NCBI GenBank assembly: GCA_014529385.2
Contig: CM043960.1
Location: 23,262,896-23,326,895 of the forward strand
DNA: 64,000 bases
Reading direction: 5' to 3'
DNA from: Adiantum capillus-veneris
Lineage: Eukaryota; Streptophyta; Polypodiopsida; Polypodiales; Pteridaceae
Under the pieces are notes generated by a model, which made no database searches, had not been told where the DNA came from, and saw only the letters and a program-made list of their open reading frames with translations. Shown one piece after another: positions 34,646 to 49,660 of this stretch; the first letter of the stretch is position 1; each line of letters opens with the position of its first letter. Made by a program: the position numbers and the translations under genes.

Positions 34646-37600
34646 GTTAAAAACGGAGTTTAAGATTAAGTTTCATAGCTAATCTAACTATAATTTATAA
34701 TGGATACTGAAATTTGTGAACCTTTTGCTGGAAATGGTTTTTAACTGATCAATTGGATTTGTATTCAGTCATGTTTGCATAGGACTTTTTGATGATGTTT
34801 TCTTTGATGTCACTACTTGTTTTTCATACATGTTGTGACCTACATACAATACTTTAAGTAATGGATTTACATAGAATGTGGACAAGGGTCTTCACTTTCA
34901 AGTGATTGCTTGAGCCTTAAAACCTCATGTGAGGGTCTCAACAGAGATGATAGGGACTGGATTTTATAAAAAAAAATTGCCCGTTGTACAAAGGAGATGC
35001 TACCCAAATTTTTCTTTTTAGAGATCTTTAATACCAGAAGCTGTGGAGTGATGCTACCTCTCTTCGGTTTTAATAAACATTGTAGGCTTTATAGGCTGAT
35101 TTTACATAACAAATTCAACATCCGCCTCATATGGTACATATCCTTTGGCATCTCATTTATAGGTATTTATAAATATGACATTATATATAGTATATCTTTT
35201 GAAAGCGGTTTTAGATTGGATATTGTACTATGAGGTGGGAATGCATTGAATCATTGAATCATGATTGAAACTCATATTTTTTTGGAGTTGAACATACATC
35301 AGTTTATTTAATGTTAACTCTCAGTGGAGGATAGGCATATATGATCACTGTGTTTACCTACTCAATATGTAGTTATATTTTCTTAATACATTGCTTTTTC
35401 TACTCACAGTTTAGAGAAAGTCTGCGTTGTGTTTTGACATCTAATCAATTGAAACTTAATGATAAATGTTGGTTTTTTCTCATAGCATGCAATTTATATA
35501 GAGGTCGGACAGTATTTCAGACTGATTCTTTGACGTGAATGCATCACGGCTGGATAGAACAGAAAGAAAAAATAACCTTTGTCTGTTGTAATTACTGTCA
35601 CTATCTATTTTGCATACTAGGGTCTCATGGGAGATGACATTGACTGGTTTTTTTGAAATAAATGAGCATAAACAAAATAAATGTTGGCGAAATTCTTTTC
35701 GTAAATAGTTTAGCTTATAACTATTTTTACATAGTTTAAGGTTAGTCGGAGGATTAATACATGGTAATCTTGGACATAGGTATGTTGTAGGAACTATGGG
35801 CATAATAGTATAAATGGTTCATGGAACTATAGATATACATTTTGATCTCTTTACTGTTCTATAGTTTGATCAGAAAAGATCAAGCTACAGTTCTTCATTT
35901 ACAGTCAAAATTGTTTCAAAAGAATGAGCTTAGATAGTTAATATGGCTATGTTGCCAAGAAACCTACTCAGTAAATTCTAGTTTTTTGGGGTATTGTTGA
36001 TGTGTTATCTCCCCGAGCTAATCAAGCTTGTTACAAATGTGTGCCGTAAATCTTTGAGCGTGATATGTTAATGATGGATTATCATAAAAACATGATAAAC
36101 ATCATGCCTTGAAACCTAGGTAAGGGTCTGTATAAAAATAACAAATGATGGACTTCTGGAAAATCGGATCAAAGTACATGCTGGTTATCCTGGACATCTT
36201 TCACATTTCATGTTTGTTGCCTCGACTGTCGTGCCTTATTATTGGTGTTCCTTCTCACTTACATAACACCACTGGGGTGCAATTTACTGAGTCTTTGTAG
36301 TACTATGCGGCGATGCTTGACATATTATGGCTCTCTTACAAGTTCAACTCAGACTATTAGCATCCGAGTACATGTATGCTCCTTGCACAAAGGCATACAT
36401 GAAGCTTCACAAGCCCTGTACATACATGTACATACAGTCCTTCTTGAGTTACAAATGAAATGTATCGAGAGTAGGTCACTGTTAAGAGATGCATAACGAC
36501 ACATAAACATGCGATTCATAGCACACATAGACATGCTTATTGTTAATACTTTAGTAGTATGCTCATAAGCTGCGAGGTATTTCTCATATGGATTTTTTTG
36601 ATAACCAGGCTGTAACGATAAAGTTTGCGTATTTGTACTTTTTTATGCACTTTCTGGGTCCTATAATGCTACCTCTCTTAGGTTTTTAATAATAATTGCA
36701 AGCTGACTGTATAGAATTTAAACATCCACCTCACAATATGGTTTTGGTAGACTTGAGTTGGGGATCCATTAGCACTGTTATCTGGCTGGGTTGATAACTA
36801 TGTTAGTCATTTGGGTAATGAAAGATCTTGACTAAAATGTTATTACTTGGTTCAAACTTCTAGTCACCACATGGTTTTTTGCAGTTGATGCTGGCCTTTT
36901 CACATTTATGGTGGTAGGTGTATGACTATAGCGTATGGCTGTTGTTGAGTATATCCACCTTGTAAATATAGTAATGGGAACTGCTTTTCAACAGTTTTTC
37001 TCCTTGTTGAATAGATGCACAGCTTTTGAATTTAGTGTTGGTGCTTTACTTTGAACATACTCCAATGTTTTTAAATAAAGCCTTAATCCTCACGTGAGGG
37101 TCTCGGATGAGATGGTAGTGGACTGGACTTTTAAAAATTAATTCAAAATACAAAGAAGATGTTGTCCGATTTTTTTTGGAATTAAAAGATAAAAACATTA
37201 TTGTAAATTAAGGACTCATTCTTTAAACTTAATATTTGATCTATGTTATGGTGTTAGTTTTTGTTGTAATTTTTGACACCAATAACAAGGGGAGGGAGTC
37301 GTTGACACCTGTCTTCCCAAGTAATGCCAGTTCTGACACGCTTGTGTTTCTTGGATGGTGACAAGTAAGAGATTCTTTCCTTGGGATTACAATGACCAAC
37401 TGCAGTGATTACAAAAGATCGTCCAATATTACAGCTGGATCCTTCTCTATGTATGTAGTGGAAGCTCATCCGAAAGGGTGGACACATAGGGATACAACAC
37501 TAAGATATTAAATTGTAATGATCAAAGATGAAATATTTGATCTAAATGACTATTATCCATTAGATACAAAATGTTGTATTGGTGTATATGAAAATATAAT

Positions 37601-38381
37601 TGAGGTTTATGACATCTTGTTTTAAAATATTGTTATTTATTATATTATTTAATACACTTGTCAAGTATGGTTCAATTATGAGGGGATTTTCATACTTAAA
37701 CACGCACTCCTTTTCCCTATTAGTCTTTGGTCAGCCTAGTGCCATACTTAACAATTGGAATTAAATAATAATATAGCTAATCCAATTTATGCTGACTTCA
37801 ATCAAACAATTTTTGTCAAAATATGGGTATTTATACCCTAAAAAATGGATTTCCTGCTTTCTAGTACAAGTTACATTATTACTAGCTTGATCCACCCAAT
37901 CCAAGGGGATGGATCGGGGCTCTCAGCTCCTAAATTGGTCAAGCATCTACATGCTTACATATAATCCATATACTGTAATCAATGTCCACCCTTGAGGAGG
38001 TGTGGAATTTCAAGTGATCTTTATCTTGCAGGATCAGAGTATTGTATAGTAACCACCATGATGACATAGTTCACAAAAATTGGGATGACACATCAACCAA
38101 AATCATGAGATTTTAGGTATGTAGTTTTCATAGCACCTGCACCTTACTCTCCTCCCTGGAGGACCCCTTTATCATACAACAATTGGGTATTCTTGCATCT
38201 AAACCTGGTTCAACATATTGCAGATGGGTAATCTTGCATCTAAACCTTTTTAACATCGTACATGTGATTGAGCTATAAACATTGAAATTTTTAGGAAGTA
38301 TTTACTACAATTGGTGGGGGATTGGTCCACTTGGTGGACCACCCTCCAGCAAGTGGATCTCTCCTCTGGGATGTGGGAGGG
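34646..38381. repeat. Long repeat unit A1, main part
   Basis: It continues the A unit interrupted by Gypsy. It matches 39561-43229 (A2) over its whole length and 52856-55871 (A3) over about 3 kb. It holds three copies of the palindrome-headed module (34923, about 35619, 37088) and ends in a hairpin (38324-38340) followed by a CA run. No intact gene is seen. A 107-codon minus-strand frame (35480-35803) is partly conserved in A3 (53652-53987). Confidence 0.9.
38324..38356. repeat. Hairpin with alternative pairing at the end of A1
   Basis: GGTCCACTTGGTGGACC (38324-38340) is a perfect 7-bp stem, and its loop side CCACTTG can instead pair with CAAGTGG at 38350-38356. The same design is present at 43173-43204, and a diverged one at 49650-49688. 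Confidence 0.75.

Positions 38382-38454
<73 letters not shown>
38382..38454. repeat. CA microsatellite joining A1 and C2
   Basis: A CA run of about 72 bp lies exactly at the junction of the two units. Confidence 0.9.
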
Positions 38455-38458
<4 letters not shown>

Positions 38459-38477
38459 TGCACACACATACACGCAC

Positions 38478-39090
38478 ACTTATCTAGATGACAATTCTTT
38501 GACTAACCCTTTGCGGACTGCTTCCCTCTGTGGTGATCTCGCTCTCGCTATCTGAACAGCAATGACTTTGTTAAACCTTGGCATCTCTCCTCAAGGATAT
38601 GTGTGGGTCCCACACACACACACACTTTTAAACGTGATTGTCTGTTTATTATCTCGCTTTATCAAAATTGTTCTATAACATTGGCTAGGCTCGCAACCAT
38701 ATTTGCTATTTACTGTCATGATAGACTCGGGAACGGATACTATTTCCCCTTCTCTTGCATGACTCGCTCTTGCTATCTCTCATTGGGAAGAAAAAAATAT
38801 ATACATATAAGCCTTCCAAGGTGGTGTCTCCTTGAAATTAGGACCCGCACTTAGAAGATGGGTAGCTGGCTTTTGCGATGTATCCAGTCCCACGGTTTTT
38901 TGAGCATTACTTCAACTCCAGCATTTATTGATACCCACCCACTCACTCCGTGCGTTTTGGTGCATGCATTATACACCTTAAAAATAGTATCATCCTCACG
39001 GGTAGTTCTCCTGTGGCTTATATCTCGCCATCAGATCTCTGTGCACCTTACTTGCCTTGCATAGTAGGTTAACACACACACACACACACA
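38478..39090. repeat. Repeat unit C2 (uninterrupted copy)
   Basis: It matches C1 (11668-12261 plus 21744-21884) and C3. The empty insertion site of the TIR element is between 39006 and 39007. Confidence 0.9.
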
Positions 39091-39326
39091 ACCGTACGTA
39101 CATAATGAGCTGCTTCAGATCTTGCAGGTTTCCCTCTCTCATCTTGTATAAGCTACCCACGCAGGTTCGGACCTGCTTCATTGCCCTCTGCTCCTTCCCT
39201 CGCATGTGCGTGGCTATCACAGCATGCTACATGCACCCACACACCCACACACACACACATACACACACACGCGCACACACACACTCACACTCGGACCTTA
39301 TCATGGACACGTGCACACACACACAC
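39091..39326. other. Spacer with interrupted CA runs
   Basis: A short non-repeated segment with several broken CA runs (39236-39330) lies between C2 and the head of A2. No gene is recognised. Confidence 0.6.
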
Positions 39327-42300
39327 ACACATTCTGAATCTAGCTTGAGAAACAGGATTTGTACTAGGCATGCTGGACATATCATTCCTATACCCATACC
39401 TGCATTCGTGTTCACCGAGATCTGCAACTCAGAAGCTAACAGTGACTCCTTGGACTGCTCATGACAATACATCTCAAAACTATCCAATCGTCTGCTCTAT
39501 CGACAACAACGGTACAGGTAGGTGCCATTGCACCTGTTCAGTCAAACCTTGGCTAAATTTGAGCTTTAAAAACTTCGTTTAAGATTGGGTTTTATAGATA
39601 ATCTAACTGTAATTAATAATGGATACTGAAATTTGTGAATGTTTTGCTGGAAATGATTTTTAACTGATCAATTGGATTTGTATTCAGTCATGTTTGCATA
39701 GGACTTTTTCATGATGTTTTCTTTGATGTCACTACTTGGTTTTTATACATGCTGTGACCTACATACAATATTTTAAGTAATGGATTTACATAGACTGTGG
39801 ACAAGGGTCTTCATGTTCAAGTGATTGCTTGAGCCTTAAAACCTCATGTGAGGGTCTCAACAAAGATGGTAGGGACTAGATTTTTTTTAAAAAAAAATGC
39901 CCGTTGTACAAAGGAGATGCTGCCCAAATTTTTCTCTTTAGAGATCTTTAATACCTGAAGGTGGAGGGATGCTACCTCTCTCGGTTTTAATAAAATTTGT
40001 AGGCTTTATAGGCTGATTTTACAAAACAAATTAAACATCTGCGTCATATGGTACTTATCCTTTGGCGTCTCATTTATAGGTATATATAAATATAAATGAC
40101 ATTATATATAGTATATCTTTTGAAAGCGGTTTTGGATTGGATATTGTACTATGAGGTGGGAATGCATTGAATCATCATTGAAATTCATATGTTTCTGGAG
40201 TTGAACATACATCAGTTTATTTAATGTTAACTCTCAGTGGAGGATATGCATATATAATCACTGTGTTTACCTACTTAGTATGCAGTTAGATTTTCTTAAT
40301 ACATTACCTTTTTTGCTCATGATTTGGAGAAAGTGTAAGCATTGTGTTTTGACATCTAATCAACTGAAACTTAATGATAAATGTGGGTTTTTTCTCATAG
40401 CATGCAATTTATATAGAGGTCGGATGGTATATCAGACTGATTCTTTGACCTGAATGCATCACGGTTGGATATAACAGAAAGAAAAAATAACCTTTGTCTA
40501 TTGTAATGATTGTCACTATCTATTTTGCATGCTGCCTCATGTGAGGGTCTCATGGGAGATGACATTGACTGGTTTTTTTGAAATAAATGAGCATAAACAA
40601 AAGAAATTTTGGTAAAATTGTTTTCGTACATAGTTTAGCTTATAACTATTTTTACATAGTTTAAGGTCAGTCGTTCGCAGGATTACTACATGGTAATCTT
40701 GGACATAGGTATGTTGTTAGATATACATTTTGATCTCTTTACTGTTCTATAGTTTGATAAAAAAAGATCAAGCTACAGTTCTTCATTTACAGTTGAAATG
40801 GTTTCAAAAAATTGAGCTTAGATAGTTAATCTGGCTATGTTGCCGAGAAACCTACTAAGAAAATTCTAGTTTTTTGGGGTATTGTTGATGTGTTATCTCC
40901 CCGAGCTAATCAGGCTTGTTACAAATGTATGCCATAAACCTTTGAGCTTGATATGTTGATGAGGAATTATTATGAAAACACGATAAACATCATGCCTCAA
41001 AACCTAGGTAAGGGTCTATATAAAAATAACAAATGATGGACTTCTAGAAAATTGGATCAAAGTATAGGCTGGTTATCTTGGACATCTTTCACACTTCATG
41101 TTCGCTGCCTTGATTGTCGTGTCTTATTATTGGTGTTCCCTCTCACTTACATAACACCACTGGGCTGCAATTTGCTGAGTCATTGTAGTACTATGCAGTG
41201 ATGCTTGACATGTTATGGCTCTCTTACAAGTTCAACTCAGACTACCGGCATCTAGGTAGATGTATGCTCCTCGCACACAAGCATACATGAAGCTTCACAA
41301 GCCCTGTACATACATGTACATACAGTCCTTCTTGAGTTACAAATGAAATGTATCAAGAGTAGATCATTGTTGAAATATGCATAAGGACACATAAACACGC
41401 GATTCATAGCACACATAGACATGCTTATTGTTAATACTTTGGTAGTATGCTCATAAGCTGTGAGGTATTTCTCATATGGGGTTTTTTTGATAACCAGGCT
41501 GTAATGATAAAGTTTGCGTATTTGTACTTTTTGATGCCTATAATGCTACCTCTCTTAGGTTTTAATAATAATTGCAGGCTGACTGTATAGAATTTAAACA
41601 TCCGCCTCACAATATGGTTTTGGTAGACCTGAGTTGGGGATCCATTGGCAATGTTATCTGCCTGGGTTGATAACTATGTTAGTCATTTGGGTAATGAAAT
41701 ATCTTGACTAAAATGTTATTACTTGGTTCAAACTTCTAGTCACCACATGGTTTTTTGCAGTTGATGTTGGCCTTTTCACATTTACGGTGGTAGGTGTATG
41801 ACTGTTTGCTGAGTATATCCACCTTGTAAATATAGTAATGGGAACTGCTTTTCAACAGTTTTTCTCCTTGTTGAATAGATTCACAACTTTTGAATTTAGT
41901 GTTGGTGCTTTACTTTGAACATACTCTAATGTTTTTAAATAAAGCCTTAATCCTCACGTGAGGGTCTTAGATGAGATGGCATTGGACTAGACTTTTGAAA
42001 ATTAATTCAAAATACAAAGGAGATGCTGTCCGATTCTTTTTGGAATTAAAAGATGAAAACATTATTGTAAATTAAGGACTCATTCTTTAAACTTAATATT
42101 TGATCTATGTTGTAATTTTTGACACCAATAACAAGGGGAGGGAGTCATTGACACGTGTCTTCCCAAGTAATGCCAGTTCTGACAGGCTTGTGTTTCTTGG
42201 ATGGTGACATGTAAGAGATTCTTTCCTTGGGATTACAATGACAACTATAGCGATAACAGAAGATCATCCAATATTACAGCTGGATCCTTCTCTATGTAGA

Positions 42301-43229
42301 TGTAGTGGAAGCTCATCCCAAAGGGTCGACACACAGGCATACAACACTAAGATATCAAATTGTAATGATTAAAAATGAAACCTTTGATCTAAATGACTCT
42401 ATTATCCATTGGATACAAAATGTTGTATTGGTGTATATGAAAAGATAATTGAGGTTTATGACATCTTGTTTTAATATATTGTTATTTATTATATTATTTA
42501 ATACGCTTGTCAAGTATGGTTCAATTATGAGGGGATTTTCATACTTAAACACGCACTCCTTTTCCCTATTAGTCTTTGGTCAGACTAGTGCCATACTTAA
42601 CAATTGGAATTAAATAATAATATAGCTAATCCAATTTATGCTGACTTCAATCAAACAATTTTTGTCAAAATATGGGTATTTATACCCTAAAAAATGGATT
42701 TCCTGCTTTCTAGTACAAGTTACATTATTACTAGCTTGATCCACCCAATCCAAGGGGATGGATCGGGGCTCTCAGCTCCTAAATTGGTCAAGCATCTACA
42801 TGCTTACATATAATCCATATACTGTAATCAATGTCCACCCTTGAGGAGGTGTGGAATTTCAAGTGATCTTTATCTTGCAGGATCAGAGTATTGTATAGTA
42901 ACCACCATGATGACATAGTTCACAAAAATTGGGATGACACATCAACCAAAATCATGAGATTTTAGGTATGTAGTTTTCATAGCACCTGCACCTTACTCTC
43001 CTCCCTGGAGGACCCCTTTATCATACAACAATTGGGTATTCTTGCATCTAAACCTGGTTCAACATATTACAGATGGGTAATCTTGCATCTAAACCTTTTT
43101 AACATCGTACATGTGATTGAGCTATAAACATTGAAATTTTTAGGAAGTATTTACTACAATTGGTGGGGGATTGGTCCACTTGGTGGACCACCTCCAGCAA
43201 GTGGATCTCTCCTCTGGGATGTGGGAGGG
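39327..43229. repeat. Long repeat unit A2 (complete)
   Basis: This is the complete copy: head (39327-39560), body with palindrome-headed modules at 39842, 40535 and 41952, and end hairpin 43173-43189. It shares long near-identical stretches with A1; 42480-43229 and 37630-38381 differ at only a few positions, while the head is more diverged. Confidence 0.9.
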
Positions 43230-43342
<113 letters not shown>

Positions 43343-43365
43343 TGCACACACATACACGCACACTT

Positions 43366-44012
43366 ATCTAGATGACAATTCTTTGACTAACCCTTTGCGG
43401 ACTGCTTCCCTCTGTGGTGATCTCGCTCTCGCTATCTGAACAGCAATGACTTTGTTAAACCTTGGTAACTCTCCTCAGGGAAGGGTGTGGGTTCCACACA
43501 CACACACACACTTTTAAAGGTGACGGTCTGTTTAATAATCTCTCTTTATCAAAATTGTTCTATAACATTGGCTAGGCTCGCAACCATCTTTGCTATTTAC
43601 TGTCATGATAGGCTCGGGAACGGATATTGTTTCCCCTTCTCTTGCATGACTTGCTCTTGCTATCTCTCATTGGGAAGACAAAAATATATACAGATCAGCC
43701 TTCCAAGGTGGTGGTGCCTTGAAATTAGGGCCCATACTTAGAAGATCGGTAGCTGGCTTTTGTGGTGTATCGAGTCCTAAGGTTTTTTGAGCACCACTTC
43801 AACATTAAAATCTTTCAGTTGATCGCACACTTAATGTGACTTGAGCATTCACTGATACCCACCCACTCACTCCATGCATTTTGGTGCATGCATTATACAC
43901 CTCAAAAATAGTATCATCCTCACGGGTAGTTCTCCTACAGCTTATATCTCGCCATCAGATCTCTGTGCACCTTACTTGCCTTGCATAATAGGTTCACACA
44001 CACACACACACA
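43366..44012. repeat. Repeat unit C3 (uninterrupted copy)
   Basis: The third copy of unit C, ending in a CA run. The empty TIR-element site is between 43930 and 43931. Confidence 0.9.
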
Positions 44013-44017
44013 CACAA

Positions 44018-46855
44018 TATATTGACATGGACCACATTTAGATGAATCCCACAATTTCATGCACATGTGCACACACACCCACACACACTTGAGATGTACT
44101 TATATTTTGAGGTTGAAAAAAATGACACAGGCAACTACTTCACCTGCAGAGGAGTGATGGATGGTAATGATGACAGAGTATGGCTTCAGGCGGTGTACAA
44201 TTTTGGTTATTTACAAGCCAGATTGCTCCTTTGTATAATGATTCCATCAAGAAACAGTTGTGTAGGTTTCAAAACACCAAATATACAATTTTTTTAAAAA
44301 AAATACTTTGTATGAGTATTAATTATTGTGGGTACCGGTTTTTTTGGGCATTTTATACCACTATATCCGTGAGCAAACTTACCCAAGGAAAATAAGTGTG
44401 CATTTGTAACTTATACACCTCCAGCATGAAACATTTTCTTATTATTTTTTATTGGCAGTGGAAGACGAATGTATAAACCCCTGAATAAATAAATCCTTAT
44501 TTCTAGTATAATTTGATAAATAGATTTAAATCGTGAGTATGGTTGTTCGATGTATGCAATAAACACAAGATAAATGCTTATTCCACAGCATACCAGTTGT
44601 TTATAAGAAAAAATTGCGAGCAAATAAAGTTTCGATGGTAAATGCCAAACAATACAACTCGGCCCTGAGGTTCTGTAACTTTTCAATTGTAAAAATAACT
44701 AAGTCTTCCCAAGGTTAAATAAGCTCTTCAAAGCGTATTTGATAAGATCAAGAGCCATACAACTGGCCCAAAAATACTCATGCTGGCAGCATAGAGTGCA
44801 TCGAATGGGCACTTAGGCTATATATACATCCTGCACAAGGATTCAAAACGCAAGGATACATTGTTAGTGCTCATGCACAACCACAGAAAGGCAGCGCGCG
44901 CGCACACACACACATAGTACGAGTAGCCATGGTAGTTTGTGCTCATAGGCAGTAGTGAAAGCACTTTCTTCATCTCTACACAACTCTCATCACAAGCAAA
45001 TTAGCAAGCCTTGGGTGGCACAGATCATATACTCACGAACCCACAGCAAGAAAAGCAATACAACTCCGGGATTGCCAAAGCTAAATGACCGACTACCTGG
45101 TTCTACAGACACACAAGGTAAAATAGTCTGTTTTTTTTGTGTTACATATTGCATGACTTATTTACTACACACATACGCATAATTGCATGCATTATGACTT
45201 TTGAAAAAATACACCACGAGTGGCGGAGATAGACTAAAGTGGCTTTGTCATAAGCATCAAAAACTCTCTGTATTCTATATTCTCTCCATAAAAAGGGTAG
45301 TTTAAAGCAATACACACACAAGCATATGAAGGCTCACAATTGTGTTTTTCATAGAAAAAAACATGGCCATATTATAGCTTTTGTACAACACATATACATA
45401 TACACATGGACGTACGAGCCATCACTAACAAAAAGAGGGAATGCAAGAGAAACAAAAGAGTATCATATATCCAAGTAAATACAAAACATGTGCATAGTAT
45501 ACATAGAGTAGTACTAAACAAAGTATTACTAATCAGTATACTATAATTCCTACCAGTTTTGCTCCAGAAACGAAGTAGAGTCATTCCCGTGGAAAACACG
45601 CGTACAAGTATACAAATGACGACGACTAATTCGGTTCAGGTAACAAGACACTTATTGCTTTGATTATATGCATAAGTTCTCTATATGGGCTAGTTTGTCA
45701 ATGAAAAGTAGCACTATGATATATATTGTAGAAGGAGTAGCAGATACAAGTGATTAAGATATACCAATTGGTTTATGAAAACCTCATGTGAGGGTAAAAG
45801 ATACAATGACTAGTTATTGAGATTTTTTGAAAAAAAGTAATAGTAGAAAGGAAATGCTGGCAAATTTTTTTCACAAGTTAGAATGTCAATACATAGCAAC
45901 ACAAGAGAGTAACACTTTAAGGTTTTAGAAATAGCATTAGCGACGGCAAGCAGTAAACAGGTAAATTGATACATAAAAAATGGCTTAAGAGTTACCTTTT
46001 TCAAAGTAGTTTATAAAGAAGTTGGTATATGAAGGTCCGGTAAAGTATTGTTTTAAGCAAAAAGATCTCCCTTTAATTGTACCAAAAGGTTTTTATTATG
46101 AGGCAAGATATGAAAGAGTTTTTAGGACTACCTCCTGTTAGGGCATAAGTCATAAATAAACAAAGGTTTTTTTTAAAATGGGTGTTATTACAAACAAAAT
46201 GCTGCCGAATTTAAAGAAATATGTATATACTATAGAAGATGGGAGTCATAAAACAATAATGGGGGCAACAATTAGGTATAATACACGAAAATATTAACCA
46301 CATGTGTGTAATTATTGTTGGTAAACAGGGATTTAGGCAGACGGCTAGGATGAGCATCACTCAGGACATATTTAAGCTACAACAGATTTGGAACAAGCTC
46401 ATGGCAGCACATAATGGGAAAAAGAAAACCAAGCCAATAGCAATTAGGGACCATATCTCTAAGCCGTGTAAACCTATAAAAACTTTCACACACCGCAATA
46501 GACCTTACTTACATAGACAAGCAAAAGAAAACATAAGATATGTATAGGAGTAAGGTTGGGGTCCGGGGTGTGATAGCAATAACAAGCAGTGGGGAGATCT
46601 TGATATACCTATCACCCATTTAGTGCAAATTAATGCTAATTAATTGTACTTGTGGTTGGTTGGCAAGTAAAGATCTGTGCTCTCATCTGGTAGGAGTTCC
46701 GGCTTTAACTCCTACTTTGTCACGTATCAAAGTATCTTGTAATGTACTTTATATCAATAAATTGTTTATATTTTGTTCTATACACAATGTGCTTTTGCAA
46801 CAGTATTTAAGTTTATCAATATATGGTTCTGAATGATGGGATTCTTAAATTCAAA
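44018..46855. repeat. Long repeat unit B1
   Basis: It matches B2 (49740-52616) almost end to end. It contains two reading-frame segments kept in both copies: NYFTCRGVMDGNDDRVWLQ (near 44120-44200) and RQTARMSIT...FKLQQIWNKLM...KENIRYV (46302-46547). It has palindrome-headed modules at 45782 and about 46131. It ends at a short CA run, after which the reverse transcriptase region starts. Confidence 0.9.
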
Positions 46856-49660
46856 CACACACAACATTTCCTAGGATACCTTTGGTCGGGTATCCATCAT
46901 ATACTGAGAAAACTTAATACTGGAATGAGTAGACTTAATATTGGTATGTGTATAATTTGAATTGTTTGTGTAATATTTATATGGTGATTGATTCAGGCTT
47001 TTTGGATTCCATCTCTCAGCCGTTTGGGATATGGTACAAAAGAGGACATTTCAATCCCACCAATTGGTACCCAATGTATTATTTCTTGTTTCAAAGGGGT
47101 GGAATTCCACAAAAAATTGCTTGATTTTGAGAAACAAGCTATAATCACCCAATCTATATATGTCTTGAACAAAACCTCTATCAATGACTCGCTCTCGCTA
47201 CTAATTCTTTCAAGAAAAGATAAGGATAAACTTATGGAGGCATTTAGTACCTTCCTACCCAAATTACCCATTATTGATGCACAAGATAGCTCAGATCTTG
47301 ATTTTTATTTCACCTCTCTACCCTCTAATGTGAACAAGTTGTATTTCATCAATAACCTCCCTGCTGTCCCCATAGAAATTAAGCACTCAAAAAAAGTTAT
47401 CAATCCCCTTCTAGATCTTGACCTTCTTGAAGAAGAAGAGAAAGAAGCACTTTACTTTTTAGCGGATGCAAACAGTCTATCACCAGAAAGAGTAGTTTCT
47501 AAACTCTTTTCAGAAGTTATTCCACTCTTACCACCCAGGCAAGTGGAATTGGAAGCTATCCCAATTTAACAAAAGCTCTGGGATTATGAAATATTGAACC
47601 ATCGGTCACCTTTTACAATTTCCTCTCTAGGTTTTCTTTGTAGCATACCTATGGACATTATAGAGGCACTTGAATACTCAAAATTTGAAGACCAGGTATG
47701 CTCACTTAGTATCAGAAATAATGGCTTACTACAACTTGAACACAATAGTTGGATGCATGGATGATTTATTCACATATTGTTTTGCAACAAATATATGGAC
47801 TTTATCAACCCTAAACTATTTTTTCAAACAATGATTAATGATTTTCACATCAATAGTGATTTAGAAAAAATGAGATATGTTTCGGTTGGAAGTATACCAA
47901 TAACCTAAACCATACTCTTTACAAACCAAATTCGGTGTTTGCCAAAGAGTTTGATGAAACACAACCATGTGGGTGCTTAACTCATAAACGATTCTCTAAA
48001 TTTTTAGTTGACTTAGAACCCTTCGAAAAACATGTAATCACCACAGACCATAACATAGCTAGGCATAAAATCTTCCAAGAATTTATCAGGAAAGGTTTAA
48101 ACCACATTCCATTAGTACCTATAAACCCTACGCCAATAGTAAGAGAACTTGGCAAGGTATGGAAGACTTTATGCACCATCTTAGGATGTGAAGACAATAA
48201 AGCTCATTACAATTATATCCAAAGTGTAGTTAATGAGACCTTTTCCCATAAATTCCCTTATCATAGGCAAAATCATACTCCATGGTACAAAAACATAGAC
48301 CTAGTGGATGAAATTCAATACATCTTACAATACTTATTTATTTGTGGACTAGATAAATCAGCACAAACCCCGGTATTCAAATGTAAAAAACTCATACAAA
48401 TGGCAACAAGAAGAAGATTAGAAACCCCTGAATTTTGTCTTCTCTCCTCCAGTGAAGATGAAATATGTCAAGCCGTAGGCTCTTATACCCAGGAAATCGG
48501 GTTAGAGACACCATTAGAATATTCACTCCCATATCTTATGGAAAATTTCAAAATGGATTTTAGATGGATCACTAATGCACATAACTGTGTATTTACTCCT
48601 GCTACAACTATAATCAGTAAATTACTCAAAGGAGTAATACAAGGATTTATGGAATACACTGAAATCATACATAAAAACCTTTTTTAAAAAATTGGGACAC
48701 AAACCAATGGGTATTGGATGATCAATAATCAATATGATTTTTTGATAAACTTATCAAAACATCTCACAAACATTCATTCATTTGACGTAACATCGTGTTA
48801 TGAGGCTATCCCTCATAAAGGCAAGCATGGATTGCTTGAAGTACTGGATAACATTATTAAACTCATAAAAAATATGAAATGTCTTGGCTTTAAGAAAACC
48901 CGCAAGCAGATTGTGCTTACCAAAAAGAAAAATGAAGTTGCCTGGACATTTGAATATTTACACAATATCAATGAATTTGTCCTTGATAATTGCTTTACCA
49001 AATTAGGCAAACATATTTATCAACAATAGAAAGGTATACCAATGGGGTACAATTTCTCTCCATTATGGTGTAATTTGTATTTGGCAAGGTTTGAAATAGA
49101 ATACATAAAAAAGTTATCTCGTCTTGCACAGTATGACATAATGAAAACTTTCTTATACTCATGGAGATATATGGATGATTTGTTATTTGATAATAATCCC
49201 TTTGTTTTGCAATGTTTAAACCACAAAAAACCCTTGTCCCATGAGGACCCCTTTACTATTTATCCTTTAGGTATTATTGGGATAAAAGCTACACGCAAGG
49301 AAAACCAAGTTACATATTTAAATACACATATCCAATTATGTGAACCATGTTACCTACACTGCATGGAAAAAAGACAAGTTATTGTGTCCCAGCGTATCAT
49401 TTATACATGCAGCTAGTAATCGACCAAAAAGGATGGCATATAATGTATGCATATCACAGGTGCTTCCCATACTATACAATGCATCCCAAAAGTCATATGC
49501 AACAACATATTTAAATAAACTTATTTCTATGTTTTTAGATAATGGTTTCAAAAAAGAGAAGATTGTTACATGTATTACTAACTTCATTGGAGTAAATAAA
49601 TTTCCTGGCATTAGATTTACCATCAATACTCTAAAACATAGAATTGGTAGAGGATAGGTC
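46856..49660 (+). mobile_element. Penelope-like reverse transcriptase element (broken)
   Basis: Successive frames on the + strand encode an RT. The palm landmarks are in order: DVTSCYEAIPH (motif A, about 48784), GIPMGYNFSPLWCNLYL (motif B, about 49036-49086), RYMDDLLFDN (catalytic Asp pair, about 49168-49197), then PLGIIGIKAT and YLNTHI (motifs D/E, about 49265-49335). The GxNxxP...NLYL and RYxDDLL wording fits Penelope-like or rvt-related RTs rather than LINE, Copia or Gypsy. Upstream frames (46988-47569 and 47935-48687) are probably the N-terminal part and show no known domain. No GIY-YIG endonuclease was recognised at either end. The frame is broken in about four places. B repeats flank it, so B and this RT may be one element. 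Confidence 0.72.

Noticed and set aside
36242-36534. Frames conserved between A units around 36242-36534 and 54524-54907 as genes
   Set aside because: They lie on opposite strands over the same DNA and are similar only because the A units are copies; composition shows no coding pattern.
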